From positions 40,577,943-40,641,942 of the forward strand of contig ML679966.1 of NCBI GenBank assembly GCA_007922225.1: a stretch of DNA of 64,000 nt, in the 5' to 3' direction. The position numbers and the translations under genes are program-made. This document shows positions 37,640 to 49,800 of the stretch, one piece after another. The DNA comes from Emydura subglobosa. Its lineage: Eukaryota > Chordata > Testudines > Chelidae. The first letter of the stretch is position 1. Each line of letters starts with the position of its first letter. The notes beneath the pieces are model-generated. The model ran no database searches. It worked only from the letters and a program-made list of their open reading frames with translations, and was not told the origin of the DNA.

Positions 37640-37830
37640 ATTATAAAATGTAAGGTGTGAAAACCTCTTAAAATACATAGTTATAGTTGGGGAGGTACTT
37701 TCCTTATAAGCACCTATATAGGAGAGTTTATGTAACTTGCCCAAAGCTACACAGCAAGCTAGTGTCTGAACCAGGATGAGAAGCGAGCGGCCCAATTATC
37801 CCATCAGTTGTGCAGCTCCATGGATTCAAC
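37640..37830 (+). repeat. MIR-like CORE-SINE fragment
   Basis: AACTTGCCCAAAGCTACACA followed by GTGTCTGAACCAGGATGAGA. Confidence 0.65.
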
Positions 37831-38329
37831 AGCAGCTATTTAAAAATAAAATAAAAATCAAACAAAATATACTTTGTAGATGTTGCATCCCCAACACTGA
37901 GGCACTGTGCTACTGCATAAAAGCAAGATAAAGCTGACTGTTCAAAAAAAGTCAGTCTAAGGATGCAATTTCGCAAACCTTTACTCACATGAATAGTTCA
38001 AACGAGGATGAGTCAGAGGGAGGCTGTGGTTAAAGCACAGGACTAGGAATCCGGCAATTTGAGTTTAATTATAGAGATCTATTACATTTTCTTTCTGTTT
38101 GGGAAGTCACTTGAAGCCTGTTTTTCAGAAGTGCTGAGTGTTTGTAGCTCTCATTGCTCTCAACTGAAATTGGGAGAATTCAACACTTCCTTAAGGTCAA
38201 TTCAATTAGAATTAGATTCTGACATCCTTGCTTGTGTCAAATAGTACTTTACTCCACAAGTAGCCCCCTTCAGATTAATGGGACTACTCACAGAATAAGG
38301 CACATCTAAACACAAAAGTGAACCTGGCT

Positions 38330-38470
38330 TACTATTTATTTACTAATTTGTATGACTGTAGTCCCTAGTAGCCCTAGTCATGGACCAGGATCTTATTGTG
38401 CTAGGACACTGTACACACACAAAGAAAAAAATGATCTCTGCCTTAAAGCAATAATAACATTTACCTTCCT
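38330..38470 (+). repeat. CORE-SINE-like fragment
   Basis: TAGCCCTAGTCATGGACCAG then TTATTGTGCTAGGACACTGT, the same family as 52235-52345. Confidence 0.7.
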
Positions 38471-38769
38471 CACAAGGTGTTGGGAAGATTTTATTCTTTA
38501 ATGTTTATAGAGGTGATTGATCTCCTTGGCTAGAGGTGCTGGAGAAGGGCAAAACAGTATTATTAGGTTAGGTTGGTTGAAAGTTTCCATCATCTGTTTT
38601 TCAACACAAAATTGGAATTTTGAGAAAATAATTTTGTTGCGGAAAGTATTTGCTTTCCATGGAAAATTTTGACTTTTCATCTAACCTCCCAAAATTTTAG
38701 GCTTTCAGGGTTTTTTTGGACAAAAAAAAATTTCCAGTGAAATCTTATTAAACAGTTTGCATTACCCAA

Positions 38770-39930
38770 GTAGAATGAAAAACAAAATAATCAGCATAAA
38801 TATTGAAAATAAATATTCAGAAACTCCATTTAATAGTTCATTCAAACTCATCCAGTAATTTAATATGATGAGGTAAGAATTTTTTAGTAGGATTTCTTTA
38901 ACTTGAAAGTATCTCTTTGGCAATACAGTTAATACTATATACAATAATATAAAATATTACTTTGCAAACAACAGATCTGAGCAGTTGCATTTCCAACTTT
39001 TGTGTGCAACATTTCAGCTTTAATGCTGCATTAGTGTGTTTTACTTTTTGACATTTCTTTCTCTTATACAATACTTTTTTCATGGAACAGAAACTTGATG
39101 AGCAGGGTCTAGATGATTGCATTGGGCTTGTTTTTTCAAGAGTGATACTTGTCTGGTTTTCAGCTGACACAGCAACTTAAAACACTAACCCAGAATGGAA
39201 CCTACCTTAAAAATACCTATTATAAAGAGTATCCTGACATAAAAAAAAATCTATCTGTTCTGCAAAAGAAAGGCTGCAACACCAGAATTCTACCTTCTCT
39301 GTTAGGCAACCCTGTACTAACAAACCTATGGCATTAGGTTTAATTTTGTATGCATTGCTCTAATTGCTTTGCCTATTTGCTTAGTTCTTTAAAGCAGGTT
39401 ATGGTAAGAAAGAAGTTTACTCTCCTTTGAAACTCTTGGGAAGAAAGGATTTTTTTTGCTATCTTGCCTGTTCAAAGCAAAACACAGATGTAGCATTAGA
39501 TCTACCATCTTTGACAGTTTGTCTATTATTTATATTACTGAATGTAGGTGATGTTTTACAGTGGTATAAATAACTCAGCAAAGAGAAGACAAAGTCCAGA
39601 CTCCAAAAAAAAAAATAAAATACAAACTAGTACAGTTTTAGTGTTGACTATGTGCTTTGTACTAAAAAACAGACACTCTAGTGTACTAAAAGTACAGTAA
39701 CAACAGTGGTCAGCGGCATTGTGTGTGAATGTTACGTATGTAGGCCTTCTGGAATGGAAGCGTTTTAATTTTGTTTCTTTTGATTTTTCCAATGCCCTAC
39801 TCAGTCTCCAGGCATGTCACATAATTTAAAGCACACAAACAATTCTTCAATATGATAGTTTATGCAGTTATCCAAGTTATTCAGGTATTGAACTGCCCCA
39901 CAAAAAATAAGCCAGGGTGGTAGAAAGGGG
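38770..39930. other. No supported feature
   Basis: AT-rich intergenic DNA. Short ORFs only. Confidence 0.5.
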
Positions 39931-39939
39931 AGGGAATGT

Positions 39940-40230
39940 TTTGGCAAATGTTGATGAGGTACTGTACTGAGTGGGTGGCATTGAAGAAGGCATACATACA
40001 GTCAGAAAAGGATAAAAGAGACAGTGTTAGAGAGCCGTGGGCAAATGCAGGGTGTGCAGCAGTGTGTAGGAAGAAATCAGTTCATAAATGTGTGTGGAGG
40101 TGTGGAGTTGCATAAAGCCTTCAAGGTAACAATGAGAAGAATGAAGTAAAGGTGGAAGATGTGAAGCCAGTGTACAGATTTAAGAAACAGGGAAAATTGC
40201 AGATGTAACTGTGGAGCGCTCAGCACTGTT
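39940..40230 (-). repeat. Possible antisense L2-like LINE fragment
   Basis: Purine-rich GTGGAGGTGTGGAGTTGCAT and AACAATGAGAAGAATG read like the antisense LINE at 52460-53190, but heavily diverged. Confidence 0.3.
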
Positions 40231-41674
40231 ATGGGAGTGTCTTGTCATCAAAGGTCTCTGGAAGCTTCTTTTGGTACCTAATGCTTAGAAAATCACCTAC
40301 ACTAATTTCCTTGGAGCCTAACTGTCTGTCTACTAGGAATGCTGGGGGGGCGGGAGGGGGAACATATCTTGCACGTGGCAGAACATTGGTTTCATATTTA
40401 CTCGTGTTAGCTGGATGCATTATTTTGGTCTACTGGAAGAAAAGAGATCACCCAAGTCAATTTTGCTACCTTACAAGAGTATATTACACCATTTCCATGA
40501 GAAAACTGACTTATATCAAACACCAGGGACAGAGAATAGCTGAACATCTGATTTCCAGTTTTCAAGTACGCTATTAATCCAGCTTACATATGTTACATAT
40601 AGGATATGGATGCATTACTTTTTCTTATATTAGATTCCTAAATCAAACCTGGACTACAATTTAGCCTCAACCTCACGACACAATGGGCCCAATTCCTCTA
40701 TGACAAAACTCCTTTGAATTTATCCCATTATGCCTTTTTTATGTGCTATTTGGAAAAATTAGCACTGTACAGGTGTTGTGGGGTTTTTTGTTTTTTTTTT
40801 ACTTGTGTTGCTTCTACATTAGACTGATATCTACTAGTTGGGCTGTGTAATAACAAAATATTAAGACCAAAGAGAAGTATACGCTGAAAAATGAACCCAC
40901 AAAACATTAATATTGTCAGAGTGCTATACTTATTGTAGCTACTTGCAAACAGTTCTATTACTTACCAATAGAATTCTTGGGGGTTTTTTTAAGAGAAGAG
41001 TAAAGGGACATATATGATGAGAGAGCAGTAATTTGGGTAGCATGAAAGTTAGATGGGATCAAGGGAGGGTGGAGCATAGGAAGTTACTATGGTTGTTGTA
41101 TTACCTAAGAATCGACAATTATTCTTGCATAAGATACTACAGCATAGATAGGAGTCTTAGTAAGTAATGGTGGAGGAAAAGATACAATTTAGAGATATCA
41201 CAGAAGAAAAATATTATAGGATTTAACAAGGGTTTGATTTTTTGAATGAAGGAAAGCAAGGAATCGAACAGGACACCCGGATTGTGATGCTACAGAATAG
41301 GGAGACTTATCAGTTGAGTACTAAAAGGTCTCTATTAATGACCTTTTTTTTTTCTGTTTGGGAAACAATATACGAACCACTCACGAAATAACTGCTTTGT
41401 TACTGAGCAATTATTTTGCTTTCTCTCTGTAGCCTCCCAATATATGTGGCTATACCTGGACAGGTTAATGTTACTGAAACATTTTTGCCAGAGTAGTCTA
41501 TATGGGATTCTCCTCAACCGAAGAAGCACTTGGAGTGTCTTTCAGTGGAAGTAGTCCATCACGTGAGAAGGCAGTGCTTTAAACCTATAGGTTTGAATCC
41601 ACCATATTGAGGAGCCCTATACAAGGGTGCTTGTAAAGGGGGTCTGATAATATTCAGTCCGGAGATAAGGCAGG

Positions 41675-41765
41675 TGAGGTAATATATTTTACTGGACCCA
41701 TTCCTGTTGGTAAAGAGACACGCTTTCAAACTACACAGAGCTCTCTTTCAGGTCCAGTAGTCAGT
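41675..41765 (+). repeat. Sauropsid interspersed repeat module
   Basis: GGTGAGGTAATATATTTTAC, then ACTACACAGAGCTCTCTTTC; same module as 2508-2602 and 43700-43800. Confidence 0.55.
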
Positions 41766-42934
41766 CCAGACGGTCAATATCATTCACAGCAGTCCTATGT
41801 CAGTAAATCAGAAGAGTTCTGAAGGCTTTTGAAGATTTTGTCTCATTGCCATGGGCGCTAAGAGGGAACTGAGGGAAGATCACAGCCTGCCCTGCCCTTT
41901 ACACTCTCGTACAGGAGCCTGAGGCAGTATAGTGTGCATGAGCAGCCCCAATGGATGCTCCTATTAAAAAGATTCAATCTCACACGAGGTACACATGCAC
42001 CTTTAGTGCACTCCACACTGACACATCGTCATAGACTATTTAAATGTTATCAAATGAAGCAGACTTGTGCAGTAGAAGGGTGTTCTTTTTCCAGTCAATT
42101 TTATGACCACAAACACACTTTAAAATAGGAGCGGAGCTTTTCTTTTAAATGTTTTCTAAACCTAACAATTGTCACCTTTTTGAGAATTCTTTACCACACT
42201 CTTTCATTTGACTGCCCATGTCTGATTTATATTTTAGGCAATTGAGAAAAATAGGTACTAATGCCAGACATTGTAAAAGGCTGTTTATTTCCACACTTTT
42301 TAAACAGACCGTGTACACTGGGCTTTTGCCACTCATCTAGAGACTGGCTAGCTAGTTTACATTTTAAAAAAATCATATAGTGATCTCATTGGGTAAGTTT
42401 TATACAAAGTGTCTGAACTCATTCACAGAAACTGTTTATCCACTAATTATATAAACATCTATGATTTTTTAAAAATGTAATAGGGCATTTTCTTTGTAAC
42501 ATACCAATGCATAGCCTGCCTCTAAGGCTTCAGCAGCAGTCTGTGATTTGCATTACTGCTTGACTAAGGCTTTACATGCCTCAATTTTTCTTAGGGTGGT
42601 GTCCCAAAGGACTCAAGCTAAATTCTCACATGCTGTCCTACAGTTGCCTGAACAGAAACATGTTGTACATGACGTGTGCCTGTGTGGTGGTGGGAGGGAC
42701 AGGACATTAAGAACTCCATGTAAGGAGAGGAATATAATTTCATAGGAAGTCCACGAAATAATTAGAAACACAAGGATCTCATTTGGCAACTACATGAATG
42801 CATTTCATACTTTGTTTCATTCTAAATTATTTGCATACTCCCTGGGATAGCTTACTCTGATAGGTAAAATACTATCAGAAAATAGAAATAAAGCAAAGAA
42901 GTGAAAAACTAATTTTCAACATGGTAAAAGGTTA

Positions 42935-43695
42935 AAGCAGATTGACATGAGGTTCTGCACAAGGATTGGAGTTCAATATATTTTATAATTATCTTTGTAA
43001 AATGGGTGAACAGTAACATTGCAAAATTTGTAGGTGGCACAATTATTAAATTTAATCAAGCCTGCAGACTACTATGAGGAACTTTAGAGGGTCCTAACAA
43101 AGGTAGGTAGATTGGCAGCACAGATCAGATAACATTTATTGTTGACAAATGCAAGCTGGGCATAAGTGGGAAAAAAAAGACCCAAGTGTCAGTCAGCATG
43201 GACAGCTCTACAGCAATTGTCAAAGCATACATCAGGATGCATAAAGAACATAACACTGAGAACATATAACACTATTACCTCAACTATAGTACCTCTTACT
43301 TGGAATACTGTGTTCAGTTTTAATTACCCTATCTCAAAAAAATGTGGCAGAAATAGAAATGCAGACATGGGTGATGACTGTGACTAAAGGCATGGCAAGA
43401 TTTTGTGTGAGAAGAAAGTGAAAAAACCAGGACTGCTTCATTTGGAGAGGAGACAAATGATAGGCGATATAACTGAAGTATACAACACAACAAAATAGCA
43501 CAGAAAAGGTAAACTGAATGCTCCAATTTATTTTTTTTCACAATCCAGGAACAAGTGGGATGTTCAGTGAAACTGGAAGCAACAAATTCAAAATTGATAC
43601 AAATACTTAAAACACAAAACCTCCCACACAATGTAACTTGTGAAGGACTCATTCATACACAACACTGAGATGTCTGAGTTTAATAGTATTTAGAA
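42935..43695 (+). mobile_element. Old CR1/L3-like LINE fragment
   Basis: TTGTAGGTGGCACAATTATT, TTGACAAATGCAAGCTGG, TTGGAATACTGTGTTCAGTT (the LEYCVQF motif) and GGACTGCTTCATTTGGAGAG occur in CR1 ORF2 order. Many indels break the frame. Confidence 0.75.
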
Positions 43696-43699
43696 AAGG

Positions 43700-43800
43700 A
43701 TTAGACACACCAGGTGGGTCAGATAATCGTCTATTGGACCACCTTCTGTGGGGGAAAACCAAGCTTTTGAGTTTACATAGAGTGCTTCTTCAGGTCACTG
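43700..43800 (+). repeat. Sauropsid interspersed repeat module
   Basis: AGGTGGGTCAGATAATCG, CTATTGGACCACCTTCTGTG and GAGTGCTTCTTCAGGTCACT. Confidence 0.6.
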
Positions 43801-43963
43801 CATACAAAAAAGGATTTGACATTTATATAGTTCAAATTAATGTCCAGCATTAGAATTATGTTTAGGAATGAAAGAATAAGCCCTCAAACTTCAGGGCACA
43901 AGTAACAGATGTTAAGGAGAAACTTTTCTAAAGGTCAGATTAGGCCTCCACTCAGTTTACTGT

Positions 43964-44090
43964 CTAAGGGCTTGTCTACATGGGAAATAAGAATAACTAC
44001 ATGGGAAATTATACCAGTGTAACTATAGCAGTATAATTATATTGGTAGTATGGCTGTAAACTTCCCCATGGAGACAAGTCCCCTTCTTAG
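43964..44090. mobile_element. Short Harbinger-type MITE
   Basis: CTAAGGGCTTGTCTACATGG at the left and, inverted, CTAAGAAGGGGACTTGTCTC at the right: about 127 bp with imperfect terminal inverted repeats. Confidence 0.7.
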
Positions 44091-44358
44091 GCAAAAAACT
44101 CATATAAAAAGGCTTGGAAAGGAAAAATGGATGAGTTTCTGTCAATTCTTCTATTGAGTAATAGGTTTGACCACCTTGCAGAATAAGCAGATCTTCTGAG
44201 ATATACATGGAGGCATCTGCAGGGAGGCCCTCTGACTCTACAGCAGCCGGGGGTGGGAGGGAAGGAGGAGTGTCTCCTGAGCCTCCCTCCAACTCCTTTG
44301 CAGCACAGCAGCAAATGAGCCATGTGACAAGGACGTCCCTCGAAAAGCTGCTTCCCAA

Positions 44359-44375
44359 GGGGGGGGGGGGGGGAC
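44359..44375. repeat. Poly(G) run
   Basis: A run of about 15 Gs; run length may be unreliable in the assembly. Confidence 0.8.
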
Positions 44376-44704
44376 ACACATACACGCACAAGCTATACTA
44401 ACTTTCCTGTAAGATCCCTCCCTGCTGCATTGGCAGGAGGAGGATGTGCATTCCCAAGCACGTCTCTATTTCTCCTGTGGTCTTTCAGACCTGCAGAGGG
44501 CTCTCTGCCGGACTGGGGACATCGGGGAAACAGTGCAGCTAATGGTTCCCAGCCTTCCATCCTTGCAGGGGGAGACTTAGGTGCAGAGTCCCTTCTGCAT
44601 AAAGGTAAACGGGATGATCTGGTACATCTAGACAAACAACAAGGGATTAAAAAGTAGGTGATAATACGATGGACAAATATGAGAGCTTTATTTTTTTAAA
44701 TATA

Positions 44705-45088
44705 CAATAGAACCTCAGAGTTATGAACACCAGACTTACAAACTGACCAGTCAACCATAAACCTCATTTGGAACTGGAAGTATGCAATCAGGCAGCAGCA
44801 GATACAAACTAAAAACAAATATAGTACATGGGGTTAAACAAACTACTAAATAAATAAAGGGAAAGTTTAAAAAAAGATTTGACAAGGTAAGGAAACTTTT
44901 GTGGTTGTTTAATTTAAATTAAGACAGTTAAAGCAGTATTTTTCTTCCGCATAGTATAGTTTCAAAGCTGTATTAAATCAATGTTCAGTTGTAAACTTTT
45001 GAAAGAACTAACTTTTTTTTCCAGAGTTACGAACATTTCAGAGTTACGAACCTCCATTCCCAAGGTGTTCATAACTGAGGTTCTACTA
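44705..45088. mobile_element. Tigger/pogo-like MITE with TA target sites
   Basis: Left end CAATAGAACCTCAGAGTTAT and inverted right end TAGTAGAACCTCAGTTATGA are near-matching terminal repeats. TA lies immediately outside both (44703-44704 and 45089-45090). 384 bp, no coding capacity. Confidence 0.75.
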
Positions 45089-45094
45089 TATATA

Positions 45095-46255
45095 TTTTCT
45101 AAAAAACTGAGTTGGAATCCACTGTTCTGTATTATCTAAAATCTTGGCTCTTTTTATCTTTTTAATAGTGTAAAATAAACAGACCGTAAGATATCTGGCA
45201 TTAAACTCATGTGGGAGAGTCTATAATTAAGGTGCTTAGCACAGAACCAGTAAACTTTTCCCAAGCACCAGTCCTAGTCCTGCTACAGTTAGCTTTTCAT
45301 GTGATAAAGGATACAAAATTGTGTCAGATTTGAGTTTTTCAGCAGTGTAACTCTGCACAAGCTACTCACTTGTCTTATGATTCTTCAACACCAGTGCCAC
45401 ATGCGCTCATTTATATAAGGCTCTACTAGCGCAATTCTTTTTTAACTGGGCTTAAGCACCAGTTGTAACTTGTTCTGAATATAGGCTATTAAGTTCACCC
45501 TGATTCATTTTTATGTAGGCTGGCTATGAAATGACATCACTTTAAACTGGCAGTACTGCCTTTCAGCTTTATGCTGATGCATATTTGTGCTCATACACTA
45601 CATGCCCCTTTTAATGATCCCACCTTTATGCCTTAGGTTATAGGCATAAAGGTTACCGGTGTACTCCAAATTTAAAACCACAAGAAATGGTACAGACTAC
45701 AGATTGCATGCAGGTAACTTAAATTATGGCCTTCACAAGAAATAAGAATTCAGATGAAAAGGCTGAGCATGGTAACCACGTACCTTTTGGAGATAGGTTA
45801 GAGATGAATTGTGAAGGTGGTGTTGTAATCAGTACAGTTGGAATAGTTTCAAGAAGGGATTTTATTTAAAAAACCTCTTGGTAGCAAGTATGAATAGCAA
45901 ACAGCTTTCTACATATTAGTTATTAGGAATGCAGTTATCTGCATTCTGTGCATTTTAAAACATTTTTATTTTAAAGCTAGAAACAAGTCCATATAATAGA
46001 TTTAAGTTAGCAAAATTTGAAAAGAACATAAAAACATCAGCAACGTATGAGTACTAAGAGGTCTCCCTCTTTCTCATGAAGAACCTCAATGTTACATTTC
46101 TGACAGACTTTTCCTGTTTTTCCAGTACATAGTTTATGCAAGTATTCACTTAATATTTAAAGATCTATCTTTTTCTATAAACCCTGAAAACCATTCTGGA
46201 TCCTCAGTTCATGTACGGCAGCATAGCTCCACTGAAGTCAAGCTAAGACTTCAGT
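45095..46255. other. No supported feature
   Basis: AT-rich intergenic sequence downstream of FRG1. Nothing recognised. Confidence 0.5.
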
Positions 46256-46274
46256 CCCATATGTTCAGAGACAC

Positions 46275-46375
46275 AGTTTGATAGAATTTGATGAAGTGGG
46301 TTTCTGCCTACGAAAGCTTATGCCCAAATAAATTTGTTAGTCTTTAAGGTGCCATAGGACTCTGGCAGTTTTGAT
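46275..46375 (+). repeat. Interspersed repeat (ACGAAAGCTTATGC type)
   Basis: TACGAAAGCTTATGCCCAAA, then TTTGTTAGTCTTTAAGGTGC. A very common sauropsid repeat 3' end; class not assigned. It lies beside the candidate FRG1 poly(A) site. Confidence 0.65.
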
Positions 46376-46381
46376 AAAATA

Positions 46382-46391
46382 TTTATTTATT
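46382..46391 (-). terminator. FRG1: Candidate FRG1 polyadenylation signal
   Basis: Two overlapping AATAAA hexamers on the minus strand about 390 nt past the FRG1 stop. These are the first canonical ones downstream. An ATTAAA variant lies nearer the stop, near 46511. Confidence 0.5.
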
Positions 46392-46776
46392 CAATGAAAG
46401 TACAATTGTCAGGGCAACTTTGTAGTTAGGTCTTGTATTCAGCTCTTCTCTCCTTGATTGTTAATAATGACCTTCAGGTTACAGAGTTGCTTCTCTCAAC
46501 GTTCAACAATTTAATTTGCTAAAGCTATTTGCTTTTGGATAAAATTTGCATATCAAATTTCAATATTGTGTAAAGTTTTATAATAAACTAAATGGCACTC
46601 CATCAAAATCATGACAGATTCTTATATACAGTGACACTAGATATTAACCAAGAAGAAGTAGGAACAAAAAAGTCTTTGTATAAATAAAGTCACTCTTGCA
46701 AAATGTCTTCTTCAGATAACATGTTCAGATGGACAATCCAGGGATATAAAAGAATCAAATGAGCCAATTGTTTCTG

Positions 46777-46813
46777 TCACTTGCAATATCTATCAGCTTT
46801 CTGTTTTGCTCTC
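46777..46813 (-). CDS. FRG1: FRG1 coding exon 9 (residues 245-256 and TGA stop)
   Basis: A 37-bp terminal coding exon, [12 protein letters not shown] then TGA. It is too short to find by ORF length and was located from the conserved tail and the acceptor CATATAG. Confidence 0.95.
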
Positions 46814-49800
46814 CTATATGAAAGACAAAAGTTAGGTTAAACAAAAGACGTAAATTTAAACAGTGTGACAATTACAAGACATATGAGGAGGCTGTTATAA
46901 CGTTTGTTTCTATTTAATTTTGGAGCATGTGCAAATGACATTAGTGGCCTGTTAGTACTTTTGATTTGTTTGGTTGCTTTGTTGCTTTGCACAGCTAGTA
47001 TTTGTGCTTGCATTAGATAAAAGTGTTTGTTGGATTTAAAAATATTTTCACAATAAAAAAAATCTTACTGAATACATGGGACAATACTTAAGATCAATGC
47101 TTTCATTTACAGGAGGCAGTTATATCTTACACTAATGCAGGTGCTCAGAAGCATACATGTTATATTAAATATTTACACACATACCAGTGTTAAAACATTA
47201 AGGATCTGATAAATTCCAACATATTCAGTTATGGTAAAATGTTTTCACCCATCTGAGAGGTTTTTTGGTGGGTTGTGTGTGTTTTTCTATGTGATCAGTT
47301 GATGATTTATTGTACACTAACTGGCGGCAGATTAGTGATTAGCAATACTTTTTTTAATGTTCTATTTTTGGCTTTGGTCAGTCAAAACTAGAATAATTAA
47401 AAATGTTTATTTTTCTGGTTGTTAATTTTATATATTTCCTTATGAAACCACTTAGACAAGTACAATCCAGGACTGTGAAACATATAGAATACAACTCAAA
47501 ATCTCTGAAGGCCTTGGCGGGGAAAAACACTCAAAACATTCAACAAATAAAAATCAACAACAGCATGCTTTGAAGTCTATACTCAGGGTCTGCCAAGGAT
47601 AGCCAGCATTCTCTTTTCATTGCCATTTAGGAAGCCAAAGCCTAAATGTAGCCCTTCTCCAGTGCTATTCAGCTTTGCAGTCCAGCCACCTTTAAACTCT
47701 GCTAGCTTTGTACCTTTAAAGCTGGCTGGCATTGAAAAAATCCTATTCTGGATTTGGGGAATCTGGAAGTACAGTAAGGAATAGGCCAGCTCGTTGCACA
47801 TGCAACTGTAACCTTTGGAATTTTCTGACTTCTGAATCATGCAGCCTTAATCTTTTACTGTTTAAGGTTTTTTTTTTTTTTTAAATACAAGGTATGTAAA
47901 GAAAAAGGATTCCATAATCAAAAACTATTAGGCTGGACATTTCTGGCATGCCACATCACACTTAACAAGGAAAAAGCTTCACTAGAGTACACACCTAACA
48001 TCATAGAAAATATTATGCCAGGTTCATAAAGTTTCCAGTTGCACAAATCAATGCAATGGACCAGGACTCCTATGGAACCCTAATGCCTTAAATCTACATT
48101 TTAACAATTGTGCAGTGGTGGAAAGAAGCTTCTCCATGTTCTATGCAGCTGAGTTAGCTACTTACCAGTGTTCTAAGCAAAAGAAAATTGTATTGCACAC
48201 CTGTAAGTAGTGCTTGGGATATTCTGCATACCCCAAATAATTGCCCTCATAATTTGGCTGAACAAAGACTAGTTTTCACTAGACAATGTGAAAAGAATGT
48301 TCAGTAATGGCTATTTCCCTACAAAAATACAATTTTCTATCCCCATTTTGGTGTCAGGATTGTTGAAAAGAATAAAAGTTGTAAGAATTTTAATTTTATA
48401 ATAGCATATCATTGTTCTCCACTCTCCTTGTACTTAATTGACTGAAACAATTTTGCTCAAGCTTTCCATAAAATTTTTGTTTCAGGCAGGCCTGAAAAAT
48501 TTCAGCTCAGAAGGTGAGTTTCAAAAACACACAGGCAGCAGAAAACAGGGACTATAGTAGAAACATTTAGGCAACCTTAACTCTAGCTGTTTTTAGCATT
48601 CCAGATATATCACAGATCCATCTCTCAATTGCTTTCATTTAATTAGCAGCTGAAATTATTATTTGGATTTGAATGTACCTGTCCAGCAGTGTCTCATGAA
48701 AAGTGCCTTCTTTTCTGGCTTTTTTGAGGGTTTTACTGTCTTCTTGGCTTATTTTGAGTTTACGATCTTGGAAACTTTGGAACTTCTTTCTGTAAAAAAT
48801 AATAGTGTGAGACAACATCTCCAGTTCTGTTGAAACTTTATATAATAAAATTCAATAGTTGTATCAGGATTTCAAAGTTCAATGCATGGACTAGATTGGT
48901 GGCCTAAAAATAGAAAAAGATGCAAAAAGATCCCTAATGGTCTCACAGAGTGCACTGAATGTTGCTGATGCAATCTATTCAGTCATTGAGTTGTGAGGGG
49001 GAAGACTGTCATTCAACAGGAACCTCTCCTGGTGGTAAATGTGCAGTGCTGACAGACTCTGAACTGAATTTCATTTGAATAGAAGGATGGTGGATCAGGA
49101 CTGACGGCCCTGAAAAGTTTTAAACAAGGAGAAATGGGAATTCTTTGTGCTCAGATATGGAAATGGATAGTTTATTTTAGATGTAGAAGGCTGGAAGCTA
49201 AATAGCTTTTAATTACATACACATAATTGATTTCACACTGTTTAACATTTCCTTTATCTTCTTCTGGAATGTCATCTTTCTGTTTAGCTTCTCTTTCAGC
49301 ACAAGTACGGATCTAGTTATTAAGGGAAAAAGAAAATAGAAAATGTACATTATATAAACTACAATTGCTAGTTAAAAAAAATTAAACAAATTCTGATTTC
49401 TCCTGGTATCCAGGATATGACTAATGTTGGATTTTTGGGTAGATCTTTTCAGTTTCTCAGCTTGTTAGGATATAACCAAAGACCTCTTAACAAAAAAGAG
49501 TTGGTTCTATTCTATTCTGGTTTAATTTATTTATAAAACCTTTGCTCATACCCTGTAATTTTATATATAAAACATATAAACATTAAAGAATATTTCAGAT
49601 GTGTCTTGAATATACAAACGAAATAAATATAATATTTGATACTGTAAATACAGAATATAAGAGTAGTAAAGTGATTGACAAGATTCATATTATGAAATTC
49701 ATAAAAAGCATAGCTATTAACTGATTGAAACATTATCTGTACTTGGCAAGATTAAAAAGGACCTGGAGACTCCTCTGTTATTTGGATTGTATTTTCTTAC

